Shown in pieces: positions 1-8,486 of a stretch of 38,929 nt of DNA. Position numbers and translations under genes: made by a program. The stretch is from Nocardia paucivorans NBRC 100373 (GTDB lineage Bacteria; Actinomycetota; Actinomycetes; Mycobacteriales; Mycobacteriaceae): the NCBI RefSeq assembly GCF_000308675.1, contig NZ_BAGE01000122.1, positions 1-38,929 of the forward strand, given 5' to 3'. Under the pieces are notes generated by a model. The model had not been told where the DNA came from. It ran no database searches and saw nothing but the letters and a program-made list of their open reading frames with translations. Numbering within the stretch: position 1 is the first letter of the stretch; the number at the start of each line of letters is the position of its first letter.

Positions 1-1165
1 ACGTTGCCGTGGCTGGGGCTCGTGCCGGACCGGTTGACGACGGCGCTGCCGGTGGCGGTGGCCCGGCTCGCCGAACAGCTTCGGGTGGATCCGGTGGAGA
101 TCGGTTCGTATGGCAGGCGCGCCAAGACCCGTACCGAGCATGCGCGGTTGGCCGCTCAGTATCTGGGCCGGCGGCCGGCCGGGCCGCTGGAGTCGAAGGA
201 GCTGGACGAGTTCCTGTTGGCGCGGTGGAACGAGTCGCCCACGCCCGCCACCAGGCGCAGACCGAGACCTATGACCGGCTCGCGCATGAGTTCACTCCCG
301 AGCGGTGTGCGGAGCTGGACTCGTTGTTGGTCACCGATGCCTCGCTCGGGGTGTCGCGGTTGCGGTGGCTGTCGACGGCGCCGGTTCCTGGCCACGATGG
401 GCCGCTGCCTGACCCCGCAGGCCCTCGAACGTCGTGACCCGCAGCGCCGCTACCTGATCCTGCTGACGGTGCCGGCGCAATCGGGCACCGATGTGCTCGA
501 TGAGGTGGTGGCGCTGTTCGATCAGGCGATCTCGGCGAAGTTCGGCCAGGCGGAGCGGCGCATGCAGCAGCAGTTGGCCGAACACGGAAAATCCGGTGAG
601 GATCGCCAAGCGCTGTTGGACGAGCTGCTGGACATCGTCACCGATCCGCAGATCGCCGATGAGGAGATCGGCGGCCTGATCCAGGGTGATGCGATCGGGT
701 GGGAGCGGTTGCGGGCGGCGATCGCGCAGGCCAAACCCCGTCTGCCGCGTGATCACGGGCATCTGGCCGCGCTGGATTTGTCCTACAACTATCTGCGGCA
801 GTTCACCCCGGCGGTGTTGTCGGCGGTGCGGGTTCGCCGGCGGCACCGCGACACCCTGTTTTGATCGCCGCGCGCGGCCCGCGGGTGCGCCTCAGGTGCG
901 GGGCAGCAGCTCGGCGACGAGTTCTTCGACGAGACTGCGAATCTCGTCGCGGAGTGTGCGCACTTTCAACTGCGTGGTGTTGTGGAAAACCTTCTACATG
1001 GGCCGAGCGTTTGCCGTGCTTCGCCTGCAGAAGCATCCGGTGCTCGATGCGGACGTGGCACGGTTGTCGCCGTTCATACGCACCCACATCGGCATCGACG
1101 GGCATTACGGCTTCTACCTGCCCGACCTGGGCGGAACACGCCGCTCCGTGGTCCCGGCCGCGACG
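1..1165 (+). pseudogene. Decayed Tn3-family transposase (TnpA) remnant
   Basis: Translation from the window edge gives a typical N-terminus of Tn3-family TnpA (DUF4158 region, with RLAEQLRVDP and RTEHARLAAQYLG). The match then jumps between frames 1 and 3 at roughly 240 and 420, so at least two frameshifts are present. It resumes with LLTVPAQSGTDVLDEV and ALDLSYNYLRQFTPAVL up to about 830. From about 960 a short C-terminal piece follows (VVLWKTFYMGRAF, DVARLSPFIRTHIGIDGHYGF). The several hundred residues between, which carry the catalytic DDE core, are missing. A full TnpA is close to 1000 residues. The gene is therefore a non-functional relic with an internal deletion. The upstream end lies at or before the window edge. 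A decayed serine recombinase at 19.3-20.0 kb may or may not come from the same transposon. Confidence 0.85.
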
Positions 1166-1274
1166 AATGAGTGCCGGTGGCGATACGAGGTGGTCGATGC
1201 CGAGGAGCCTCACCACCGGGCAGCGGCGGGCAGGGCAAGGCGCCTGGTGGGCCATGACGGTGGGCCCCGGGAGT

Positions 1275-1751
1275 TCAGGGTCTCGGAGGGTCCGCGATGG
1301 TGCCCGCCGCCTTGTGCATCTGCGCGTCGGCGCGGGCTGTGTCGGTGGTGGGGTCGATCACCAGCAGTCGTAGGCGCTGATCGTGCGGGCCGAAGACGTA
1401 CATCACCTGAGGTGGTTGGTCGGGAAGCGGTCCGGAGACCTCGATCCCGTCGGGAGGGTCGATGGCCCGTTGGGTCAGGCTCAGTGAATTCCAGTCGAAG
1501 GTGATCCGGGTGGTCGCGCCCAGTCGCGTGGTGAGCGCGGTGACCAGGTCGTGCAGTTCGGTGGTGAGGTTGTCGGTTCTGGGCCACCAGGCGCCGTCGA
1601 TGCCTTCGGAGCGCTCGTCACGGTCGCGCAGCAGCAGTCGTGGGGTGCGGGTCGGTGTGTCGAACGGTTGTCCACCACCGGCGGTGGCCTGGAATCGTCC
1701 CAGACCGCGGTCGGAGGCACCGCCCCTGTCTCGTGGCGGGTTCTGTGTCAT
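1275..1751 (-). CDS. DUF5994 family protein (second gene of pair)
   Basis: A 158-residue protein carrying the DUF5994 signature: TPRLLLRDRDER near residue 35, the GAWWPRTDNLTTELHDLV block, then a strand-rich C-terminus ending in a predicted helix. The family is common in mycolate-containing actinomycetes and has no established function. The ATG overlaps the stop of the upstream DUF5994 gene by four bases (ATGA, 1748-1751), so the two are translationally coupled. Its closest relative in the window is the protein at 6866-7315: both have the FPTRTPRLLL-like and FDWN...QR blocks. The sequence shows nothing about substrate or location; no signal peptide or membrane segment is visible. Confidence 0.85.
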   Translation of the reverse strand: MTQNPPRDRGGASDRGLGRFQATAGGGQPFDTPTRTPRLLLRDRDERSEGIDGAWWPRTDNLTTELHDLVTALTTRLGATTRITFDWNSLSLTQRAIDPPDGIEVSGPLPDQPPQVMYVFGPHDQRLRLLVIDPTTDTARADAQMHKAAGTIADPPRP

Positions 1752-2350
1752 ATCCGTCCTCGCGCAGGGGTCGGGGATCCCGCAAAGGATGGGAGATGGT
1801 CCGTGTCCGGGTCCACTGGCGCGCCGTGGCCGCCTTCGTCGTCCCAGCGGCGCAGCGCGGTCGCGTTCTGGCTGCGCTCGAGGCCGGCCCGGGCGTCGGC
1901 TGCTACCAGTTCGTCGGCGGTGAGTTCATTTTCCGGTCGGGATGCCGCGGACAGCAGCGCCTGGGCGGAGACGGTTTCGGTGCCCGCGGGGATCACCAGG
2001 AGAACGAGCCGGGTCCGGTCCAGTCCCAGGACGCAGAGCGTGTGGGTGGGCAGATGTCGGTAGCCGTCCAAACGGACCGAACGTCCGCCGATCGTCGTGC
2101 GTCTCGGCGCCGCTTGCCAGGCGTCCATGTTGTACATGACGCGGTCGATGGCGCCTGCCCGTCCGGTGAACAGCGCCTCCAGCTCGACCAGTTCGGCGAC
2201 CAGGTCACGTGTCCTGGGCCACCAGGCCCCGTCCACCACGCCGGGGCGGGGCGCTCGCGGTGTCAGCGCTCGCCGCGATGCCGGCGGACCGCTGTGAAGG
2301 GAAAGCCGTGTGGAACGGTCCGGCAGGATCCGCTCATGTTGTAGCGTCAT
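1748..2350 (-). CDS. DUF5994 family protein (first gene of pair)
   Basis: A 200-residue protein with the DUF5994 core (VVDGAWWPRTRDLVAELVEL, then VMYNMDAWQAAPRRTTIGG) and an extra C-terminal tail of about 60 residues. I chose the ATG at 2350 because a GGAG ribosome site lies 8 bases upstream, whereas the longer ATG at 2392 has none. The leader reads CAGGAGCGTCGTGATG, almost the same as the leader of the plus-strand DUF5994 gene at 6435 (CAGGAGCGTCCGATG). This supports a duplicated gene-plus-leader unit. It is the first gene of a two-gene coupled operon. The function of the family is unknown. Confidence 0.85.
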   Translation of the reverse strand: MTLQHERILPDRSTRLSLHSGPPASRRALTPRAPRPGVVDGAWWPRTRDLVAELVELEALFTGRAGAIDRVMYNMDAWQAAPRRTTIGGRSVRLDGYRHLPTHTLCVLGLDRTRLVLLVIPAGTETVSAQALLSAASRPENELTADELVAADARAGLERSQNATALRRWDDEGGHGAPVDPDTDHLPSFAGSPTPARGRI

Positions 2351-2405
2351 CACGACGCTCCTGACCGGGACCGCGTAGCGGCCCCTGTTCATTCGCCGGG
2401 TGACG

Positions 2406-2427
2406 ACGAGACCACCGATGGTCTCGT
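2406..2427. promoter_or_regulatory. Perfect 9-bp hairpin upstream of DUF5994 operon
   Basis: ACGAGACCA (2406-2414) and TGGTCTCGT (2419-2427) form a perfect inverted repeat with a CCGA loop. It sits in the 2351-2728 spacer between the minus-strand DUF5994 operon and the plus-strand membrane protein gene, about 56 bases before the chosen DUF5994 start. It could be a 5'-UTR hairpin or an operator. No gene ends nearby, so a terminator is less likely. I found no convincing promoter or other gene in the rest of the spacer. Confidence 0.4.
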
Positions 2428-2728
2428 ACGAAAAGCCCCCGACATCTTCAGCCTACTCTCCGGGCACGTACCGGCCCGACGTGCACGCAGGTACGGTGAC
2501 CTGCGGCATTGCACGGGCACTTCGCCGTGTCGGATGATCTCTCCGCAGGCCGGGCCCTTCCGACCCGTTCCCCTTCGACGGATGAACATTGTCATCGGGG
2601 TATGTGTCCGCGCGGCGCCGGGATGGTTACCGAGTCGCAGCAATGATCGGCGTGGTCGAGTCTCGACACGGGGGAAGACCAGGCGTTGACTGGGGTAGGT
2701 CCGTACTTCCCAGGCCTTGGAGGCTGTC

Positions 2729-3157
2729 ATGTTCATCATTGTGGGGCTCGTCGTTCTGCTCGCCGCCGTGATCATCGGTGTGGTCGGGGTGCTGGGCAAC
2801 GCCGGGGCCGCTCATGCGTTGACCGACAACTTCACCGTGCTGGGGTACCACGTCACCGGTTCCACGGGGACCTTGTTTCTCTACGGCATCGTTGTCGGTG
2901 CGGTCGCTGTGTTCGGGCTGGGTCTGCTGCTTGCCAGTGCACGGCGGACCTCGCGCCGCGGTCGCCTCGCCCGCCGCGAACTGAGACAATCCCGTCTCGA
3001 GACCGCCGCAGCGAGGCAGGACCACGACCGGCTCACCACGGCATCGGCCGATACCACCGTCGCACCGACGGCCCACGGCTCGTCCTATGGCAGCCCCCGA
3101 ACCTGGCGTCATCCGTTCGGCAATCGATCCGCCGGACCGACCACCGCCCCACACTGA
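2729..3157 (+). CDS. Small two-span membrane protein
   Basis: 142 residues from the ATG at 2729, chosen because TTGGAGG lies about 6 bases upstream. Two hydrophobic segments are visible: residues 1-24 (FIIVGLVVLLAAVIIGVVGVLG) and about 45-68 (GTLFLYGIVVGAVAVFGLGLLL). They are separated by a short loop containing the conserved-looking ALTDNFTVLGYHVTGSTG stretch. An arginine-rich segment and a long polar, probably disordered tail follow. This layout places the C-terminus in the cytoplasm by the positive-inside rule (inference). I recall similar proteins in Nocardia and mycobacteria but know no function. It precedes the reductase-desaturase pair by about 190 bases and may share regulation with it. 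Confidence 0.75.
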   Translation: MFIIVGLVVLLAAVIIGVVGVLGNAGAAHALTDNFTVLGYHVTGSTGTLFLYGIVVGAVAVFGLGLLLASARRTSRRGRLARRELRQSRLETAAARQDHDRLTTASADTTVAPTAHGSSYGSPRTWRHPFGNRSAGPTTAPH

Positions 3158-3343
3158 CCGACCACGAGACCATACGGAGCCGAGTTCCTGCCACCGCCGT
3201 TGCCCTCGACCGAACACACCGAGCCGCTCAATACAATGGCGAGGGTGCCGGTCGGCAATGCCCGACGGGCCCACTCCTCGCGTTCGACTCGTACCTGTGC
3301 CTGCTTGCCGTGTCGCCGAGCAAAAGTATGGAGGATCGATCGC

Positions 3344-4459
3344 ATGGTCGGGCTCATCGATCTGGTTCAGACCCTTACCGCGCCGCACTCGATCGACCGG
3401 TATCTGGAGCTGGTGCGCCCGACCTTCACGCTGCGCGATATGCGCGCCCGGATCACAGATGTGTGCCACCCGGTTCCCGGCTCGGTGACTGTTGTCCTGC
3501 GTCCGACACGGCAGTGGCGCGGGCATCTGGCCGGGCAGTTCGTGCGGCTCGGTGTGCTGATCGACGGTGTCAAACACACCCGCTGCTATTCACCGGTGAA
3601 CTCCCAGGCGCGCGGTGACCGGTATATCGAGCTCACCGTCAAGGCACATCCGAACGGGCTCGTGTCGCAATACCTTTATCACCATGCGGCGCCCGGGATG
3701 GTGGTCGACCTTGCCCCGGCGGCGGGGGTGTTCCATATGCCCGATCCGCGTCCGGAGCGGGTTGTGCTGATCAGCGGCGGTAGTGGCATCACCCCGGTGC
3801 TGTCCATGCTGCGGACGCTGGCCGACGAGGGCCATGTCGGTGAGGTGCTGTTCTTGCATTATGCGCGCTCGCCGCAAGTGGTGCCGTATCGGGCCGAGCT
3901 CGAAACGCTCACGCAGCGGCATACCGGCTTCCGCATCGAACTGCGCTACACCCGACAGGCCACCGGGCAGCAGACTGTCTCCGACACCGCCGCACCGCGG
4001 GCCTGCGCGGCCACCGCCCCCGGGCGCTTCGGGTACGACGAGCTGGAGCGGGTGGCGCCGTGGTTCGCCCAGGCGCAGACCTACGTGTGTGGTCCGCCGT
4101 CGCTGATGTCGGCGGTGCGCACTGTCTACGAGGCCGAACAGCTCGACGCTCGGCTGCACACCGAGGAGTTCACGGTCTCCGCCACCCCCGCGGACCCGGC
4201 GGACGCTGAGGGGAAGGTGACCTTCTCCGGCAGCGGCGTCACCGTCGAGAACACCGGTACCACCCTGCTCGAACAGGCCGAATCCGCCGGTCTCACCCCG
4301 GAGTACGGCTGCCGTATGGGGATCTGCTTATCCTGCACCGCCATCCGGCGCTCGGGCTGTAGCCGCGATATCCGCACCGGTGAGCTCGACAGCGACCCGG
4401 GCCGGCCCATCCAGCTCTGTATCAACGCTCCGGTCGGTGACATCGATATCGCAATCTGA
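3344..4459 (+). CDS. Ferredoxin reductase (FAD/NAD(P)H plus C-terminal 2Fe-2S), desaturase partner
   Basis: 371 residues. The FAD domain has RCYSPVNS (flavin RxYS motif). The nucleotide domain has ISGGSGITPVLSML and YVCGPPSLM. The C-terminal plant-type ferredoxin domain has YGCRMGICLSC plus a fourth cysteine in QLCIN. Electrons should pass from NAD(P)H through FAD to the iron-sulfur cluster and on to a partner oxygenase. The next gene is a desaturase, the same pairing as Mycobacterium tuberculosis Rv3230c with DesA3 (Rv3229c), although gene order differs. The start at 3344 is supported by GGAGG about 10 bases upstream; the frame stays open 48 codons further upstream but with atypical composition. 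The desaturase ribosome site begins one base after this stop, so the two genes form an operon. Confidence 0.93.
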   Translation: MVGLIDLVQTLTAPHSIDRYLELVRPTFTLRDMRARITDVCHPVPGSVTVVLRPTRQWRGHLAGQFVRLGVLIDGVKHTRCYSPVNSQARGDRYIELTVKAHPNGLVSQYLYHHAAPGMVVDLAPAAGVFHMPDPRPERVVLISGGSGITPVLSMLRTLADEGHVGEVLFLHYARSPQVVPYRAELETLTQRHTGFRIELRYTRQATGQQTVSDTAAPRACAATAPGRFGYDELERVAPWFAQAQTYVCGPPSLMSAVRTVYEAEQLDARLHTEEFTVSATPADPADAEGKVTFSGSGVTVENTGTTLLEQAESAGLTPEYGCRMGICLSCTAIRRSGCSRDIRTGELDSDPGRPIQLCINAPVGDIDIAI

Positions 4460-4473
4460 GAAAGGAGTGCATT

Positions 4474-5583
4474 TTGGTTATGCGGACCGAAACGAAGGAG
4501 GGACCGGTGGTGCTGTCCGCCGAGCAGGTGACAGAACTCGGCCGTGCCCTGGACCAGTTGCGCGAGCGCATCACCGCCGACCTGGGTGAGCGTGATCGCG
4601 AATACATCTACTCGGTCATCGCCACACAACGCGGTCTCGAGATCACCGGCCGCGGCCTGATGTATCTCGGCTTCCTGCCGCCGTTCTGGCTGGCGGGCGT
4701 CGCGGCACTGAGCATGTCCAAGATCTTGGACAACATGGAGATCGGCCACAACGTCATGCACGGTCAGTGGGACTGGATGCGCGAACCCGGGCTGAACTCT
4801 CGGGTATTCGAATGGGACAACGTCTGCCCCGCGGACCAGTGGAAGCATTCGCACAACTACGTGCATCACACCTTCACCAATATCCACGGTCGCGACCGCG
4901 ACATCGGCTACGGCGTGCTGCGCATCGACGAGGGCCAGAAGTGGCATCCGTACTATCTGGGCAATCCGGTGTATGCGTTCGTGGTAATGCTGCTGTTCGA
5001 ATGGGGCGTGATGCTGCACGACCTGGAGTTCGACAACATCGTCCAAGGCAAGCGCACATGGTGGGATGTCAAGCGGTTGCTCGAGGGCCAGTGGCGCAAG
5101 GCGCGTAAACAAATCCTCAAGGACTACATCGTCTTCCCGCTGCTCAGCGGCCCACTGATGCTGTCCACCCTGGCCGGGAACGCCACCGCCAACCTGATCC
5201 GTAACATCTGGGCCCACTCGATCATCTTCTGCGGCCACTTCCCTTCCGGGGTACAAACGTTCACCCAGGAAGGAACCGAGAACGAAACCCGCGGCGAATG
5301 GTACGTGCGGCAGATGCTGGGCTCGTCGAACATTACCGGCGGCAAGCTGTTTCACATCATGGCGGGCAACCTGTCGCATCAGATCGAGCACCATCTGTTC
5401 CCCGACCTGCCGGCCAACCGTTATTCGGAAATCGCGCCCGAGGTGCGCTCGCTGTGCCGAAAGTATGGCCTGCCCTACAACACCGGTCCCCTGGGCAGAC
5501 AGATCGGGTCGGTGTGGCTCAAGATCTTCCGCCTCGCCCTGCCATCATGGCCGGGAAGACGCCGGAACCAGGTGTTGTCGTGA
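4474..5583 (+). CDS. desA3: Acyl-CoA (stearoyl-CoA type) delta-9 fatty acid desaturase, DesA3-like
   Basis: 369 residues in the membrane di-iron desaturase family. All three histidine boxes are present: GHNVMHGQWD, KHSHNYVHHTF and HQIEHHLFPDLP. The regions between them closely follow mycobacterial DesA3 (for example IWAHSIIFCGHFPSGVQTF and MLGSSNITGGKLFHIM). The enzyme should introduce a cis double bond into membrane-bound acyl-CoA using electrons from the reductase encoded just upstream. AAAGGAG at 4461-4467 is 6 bases from the TTG at 4474 and 12 from the ATG at 4480; TTG is the better spaced start, giving MVMRTE. Hydrophobic stretches (about residues 60-85 and 165-185, and again near 225-260) fit a polytopic membrane protein. 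The symbol rests on similarity to M. tuberculosis DesA3. Confidence 0.93.
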   Translation: MVMRTETKEGPVVLSAEQVTELGRALDQLRERITADLGERDREYIYSVIATQRGLEITGRGLMYLGFLPPFWLAGVAALSMSKILDNMEIGHNVMHGQWDWMREPGLNSRVFEWDNVCPADQWKHSHNYVHHTFTNIHGRDRDIGYGVLRIDEGQKWHPYYLGNPVYAFVVMLLFEWGVMLHDLEFDNIVQGKRTWWDVKRLLEGQWRKARKQILKDYIVFPLLSGPLMLSTLAGNATANLIRNIWAHSIIFCGHFPSGVQTFTQEGTENETRGEWYVRQMLGSSNITGGKLFHIMAGNLSHQIEHHLFPDLPANRYSEIAPEVRSLCRKYGLPYNTGPLGRQIGSVWLKIFRLALPSWPGRRRNQVLS

Positions 5584-5837
5584 TGCGGAACCAGAAGGCC
5601 GACGAAACGGCCTCCGAAGGATCGGCGCTTTCGACAGCAACAAGGACCTGAGCAGGGAATCGGCCTCGTCCGGGACACGGCACATCGGCCGTTCCGGTCG
5701 CATGTGCTGCTCTACGAGCGCGAACTCGACACGGCCGACCGCATCGCCCTCGACGGCGGCCGATCACAGCGGGTCGGTCGGGCGCACCTGACCGACCCGG
5801 TTCTCCGGTTCCGGTATAGGGAGAGGAGACTTGAGGG

Positions 5838-6008
5838 ATGAATCGTAGATACCGGCCCCCGCCGAGCCTGTTCAGTCATCTCGAGGAACCTGCCGTCACC
5901 TCTTCCCCGGCCGGTGGGGGCGTGGTGTGCTCTCCGGTGTTCAGCAGCGTCGTATCGGGTGCCGCGGCGGTGGATGATGCCGCGGTGACGGACGGGGGTG
6001 ATCGGTGA
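5838..6008 (+). CDS. Small hypothetical protein
   Basis: 56 residues, starting at an ATG with AGGAG 9 bases upstream and a GAGGG directly adjacent. The sequence is rich in Ala, Val, Gly, Ser and Pro and has no recognisable domain. Its stop overlaps the GTG of the next ORF (GTGA at 6005-6008), which argues that both are translated. The 254 bases between the desaturase stop and this start hold no gene or clear terminator, so this pair may be the tail of the desaturase operon. Confidence 0.5.
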   Translation: MNRRYRPPPSLFSHLEEPAVTSSPAGGGVVCSPVFSSVVSGAAAVDDAAVTDGGDR

Positions 6009-6265
6009 ACCCGAAGGCCCGGGCCTGGGATCTCGGGCACGCGACCGGTTGGCGGCTGGTGCGCGCCCTACCGCAGCGGTGGGCAATGCGCCTGTTCGAC
6101 CTCGCGGCCCGCGACAGTGGACCGCTCCGATTGCGGCGCAACCCGGCGCGGGTACTGTATCGCCACACAGCCGGCCGATCGGCGCATGCCGCAACCGGTA
6201 TGGACCGCCGATCACACCGCCGACGCCTCGCCCGTGAGCACGCTCACAGCATCCCGCCGCGCTGA
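6005..6265 (+). CDS. Short protein resembling the N-terminus of a phosphatidylinositol mannoside acyltransferase
   Basis: 86 residues from a GTG overlapping the previous stop. Residues 8-50 (HATGWRLVRALPQRW, MRLFDLAARDSG, LRRNPARVL) resemble the N-terminus of lauroyl-type acyltransferases such as mycobacterial PatA (Rv2611c), where the pattern is AAGW..VRALPE...FD.GA....G..QLRKNLARVLG. The catalytic HxxxxD motif of that family would come later and is absent, because the ORF ends in a basic, histidine-rich tail. It is either a truncated relic or a small protein reusing the membrane-association segment. Its lipid-enzyme neighbours make the resemblance plausible, but it is short. Confidence 0.45.
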   Translation: MNPKARAWDLGHATGWRLVRALPQRWAMRLFDLAARDSGPLRLRRNPARVLYRHTAGRSAHAATGMDRRSHRRRLAREHAHSIPPR

Positions 6266-6434
6266 CCGGACGCCCACCCCATTCGCCGTTGCGTCTCGTA
6301 TACGTCGGGACCGGTCGCCACATCTGCGTGTAGGCTCGACGGTATCCGGCGGCAACACGCGCGCTGACCAGCAGAGGTCGCGCCGCCCCGGGTTCACCGA
6401 TCCGGCCCTTTCCCGGCCGTGACAGGAGCGTCCG

Positions 6435-6869
6435 ATGACGCCACAATCGACCAATGTGCCTTCGGCACCGCTTGGTCGCACACCCACTCTCACCCCACGA
6501 TTACGTCTGCGTCCGGATCCCAGCGGCTATATCGATGCGACCTGGTGGCCCCGATCGAGCAACCTGGCTACCGAGCTCCCCGACCTGATCACCACGCTCG
6601 GACTGCGGACAGGACCGATATGGCGCATCGTCTACGACCCACGTGCCTGGTCACCCACCGCCCGGCACCTCGTCGTGGCAGACCACACCATACAGCTCGA
6701 CCCTTATCCGTTCGAACTGTTCGGCACCATGTACATATGCGGGAGCGGTGGTGCCGTGCTAGTGGTGCAGGCCATCCCCGCCGGTGCCGACGCGGCCTTC
6801 GCGCGGGTCCGCGCTCACAGCGGCCGGGGACCTGCCGGATCCGATCTGGGACCGCGGCGACTGTCATGA
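6435..6869 (+). CDS. DUF5994 family protein (first gene of pair)
   Basis: 144 residues with the DUF5994 core ATWWPRSSNLATELPDLI followed by RIVYDPRAWSPTARHLVVADHTIQL. AGGAG at 6424-6428 lies 6 bases before the ATG. It corresponds to the minus-strand gene at 1748-2350 (YNMDAW versus YDPRAW, and the same leader sequence). It is the first gene of a coupled pair, since its stop overlaps the next ATG (ATGA, 6866-6869). Unknown function; no membrane segment or signal peptide is visible. Confidence 0.85.
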   Translation: MTPQSTNVPSAPLGRTPTLTPRLRLRPDPSGYIDATWWPRSSNLATELPDLITTLGLRTGPIWRIVYDPRAWSPTARHLVVADHTIQLDPYPFELFGTMYICGSGGAVLVVQAIPAGADAAFARVRAHSGRGPAGSDLGPRRLS

Positions 6870-7315
6870 GCCATGACCCCGCGTCCCGCCCCATCACCAA
6901 CCATGCCGCGATGGGCGCCGCGACCACGTCCTCTCGCAACCGGCAGCCTTTTCTCTTCCCGACCCGTACCCCTCGCCTGCTCCTGCGCCGCCGCGACGCC
7001 GAACCGGCACCGGTCGACGGGGCCTGGTGGCCACGGACACCGAACCTCACCACCGAACTGCACGAGCTGATCAGCGCCCTCACCCCCCGGCTCGGGCCCC
7101 TCGCCCGCATCGGATTCGACTGGAACGCGAACAGCCGCGCACAACGCCGCATCGAAGACGACGACGGCATACCCACCCCCAGCCCAGAACCCGACCGGCC
7201 ACCCGACGTCATGCAACTGGTCGCAACCAACGGCACCAGCGTGTCCCTGCTGATCGTCCCGTCCGACACCGACCTGCGCCTTGCCGGTGAACGAATGCGG
7301 CAAGCAGTGGCATAA
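6866..7315 (+). CDS. DUF5994 family protein (second gene of pair)
   Basis: 149 residues. After about 30 polar residues it carries FPTRTPRLLLRRRD, VDGAWWPRTPNLTTELHELI, IGFDWNANSRAQRR and a C-terminal SVSLLIVPSDTD strand. It is clearly the counterpart of the minus-strand gene at 1275-1751, which has the same FDWN...QR insertion in place of the YDxxAW block. The ATG overlaps the previous stop by four bases. The family has no established function. A weak CTCCC/GGGAG hairpin follows the stop, too short to call a terminator. Confidence 0.85.
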   Translation: MSHDPASRPITNHAAMGAATTSSRNRQPFLFPTRTPRLLLRRRDAEPAPVDGAWWPRTPNLTTELHELISALTPRLGPLARIGFDWNANSRAQRRIEDDDGIPTPSPEPDRPPDVMQLVATNGTSVSLLIVPSDTDLRLAGERMRQAVA

Positions 7316-7359
7316 ACCCTCCCCTCCCAACCCACGGGGGAGTGTCGGGATCGGCTGCA

Positions 7360-7516
7360 GCCGCCGTGGCCGGGGTTCTCGATCAGCACCGGCTTCAGCG
7401 GCGGCTCGGCGATCGCGAAAGTTCACATACCCCGGCTTGCGCTTGGTCGGCTCCGTGCCGAACAAGGTCGAGTAGAAGGTGACGGCCTGCGGCGATCCCG
7501 CCGCGGCGACGACGTG
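7360..7516 (-). pseudogene. Frameshifted remnant of an ArsI/CadI-type VOC protein
   Basis: Read on the minus strand, this stretch encodes AVTFYSTLFGTEPTKRKPGYVNF. After a one-base insertion (GAAAGTTCACA where the intact gene has GAAATTCGCA) it continues in another frame with AIAEPPLK and VLIENPGHGG. The intact homologue at 28546-29064 reads AVEFYSTLFGVQPAKRKPGYANF followed by AVAEPPLKLVLIENPGHGG. Only the first third of the gene remains. The copy is related to but distinct from the ars-island gene, so it is a relic of a second arsenic or cadmium locus rather than a recent duplicate. Confidence 0.8.
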
Positions 7517-7559
7517 AACCGCCCCCGTTATCCGGGGCAAGCAGCGGAGGGCAGGGGCG

Positions 7560-8418
7560 ATGGCGGCGACCGTAACCCCGATCCACACCGCCGCGCCCGC
7601 ACCCTGCGCGGATCCGCCGAGGCGTTCCTGGACATCCTCACCCCCGGCAACACCCGCCGCGCCTACACCGTCGCGGTCGTCAAGACCGTCGACCAGCTCG
7701 ACGGCCGCACCCGCGATGGACTACCGGGCCCCAGCCGGGCCCTGGACTCGGTCACCGACACCGAGATCGGCGCGGCCCTCGAAACTCTCTGGGGCCAAGC
7801 GGCGGTCAACGCCTGGAACGCACGCCGCACCGCAGTCGCGAAATGGCCGGCCTGGTGCCGCGAACAAGAGTGGAACGCCCCGCAGGTCCCGGCGGCCGCG
7901 CGATCGACCCCGCCGGAAACCGAGACCCCGGTACGCTCGCGGACCGCGATCGACCGGCTCATCTCCCGCCGCGAGGTTCATCTGCGGGAGAAGACGCTGT
8001 GGCGGATGCTCTACGAGACCTGCGCCCGCGCACAGGAACTGCTCCAGCTCAACATCGAAGACCTCGACCTGGCGGGCCGGTGCGCCCGCGTAAAATCCAA
8101 GGGCGCCAAACCCCGCACCCGCCGCCGCGGCGCCGCCCACCACGCACACGTCCTCGAAACCGTGTACTGGGACGTTGGCACCGCCCGCCTACCGCCCCGA
8201 CTGACCCGCAGCCGCACCACGGTCCGGTCTTCGTGACCCACCGCCGCCCCGGGCCGGGCAAATACCTCGCCGACCGCTCCGGCGCGAGCCTGCTCGAACT
8301 GATGGTCAAGTCCCGGCACCGCAAGGCCGAGAACCTGCGGCGCTACTTCAAACCGTCACCCCAGGCCATGCGCGAACTGACCAGCCTCATCGGCCCCGGC
8401 ACTTCCCGCATCCACTGA
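7560..8418 (+). pseudogene. Broken tyrosine recombinase/integrase
   Basis: This is a recognisable actinobacterial phage-type integrase. It starts MAATVTPIHTAAPA at 7560, shifts frame near 7600 (RTLRGSAEAFLDIL), and continues through the core with box I (LWRMLYETCARAQELLQLNIEDLDL). It shifts again near 8220 (GPVFVTHRRPGPGK) and ends SRHRKAENLRRYFKPS. The segment that should lie between the last two blocks, including the catalytic HxxR (family pattern LHEFRHSGLTHLGE), is deleted. Two frameshifts plus loss of catalytic residues make it non-functional. Confidence 0.88.
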
Positions 8419-8486
8419 CCAGCGGCGACACCATATCCGCCCGATTTTCGGCCGATACTACGGCGACCCCTACAACGGCCGGTCAG

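Noticed and set aside
2595..2605. GGGGTAT resembling a SigF-type -10 upstream of the membrane protein gene
   Set aside because: No matching GGTTT-like -35 at the expected distance, so chance cannot be excluded.
3200..3343. N-terminal extension of the ferredoxin reductase and a TACAAT box at 3232-3237
   Set aside because: The extension is cysteine/arginine-rich with shadow-like composition, while a good ribosome site precedes 3344. No -35 with proper spacing supports the TACAAT box as a promoter.
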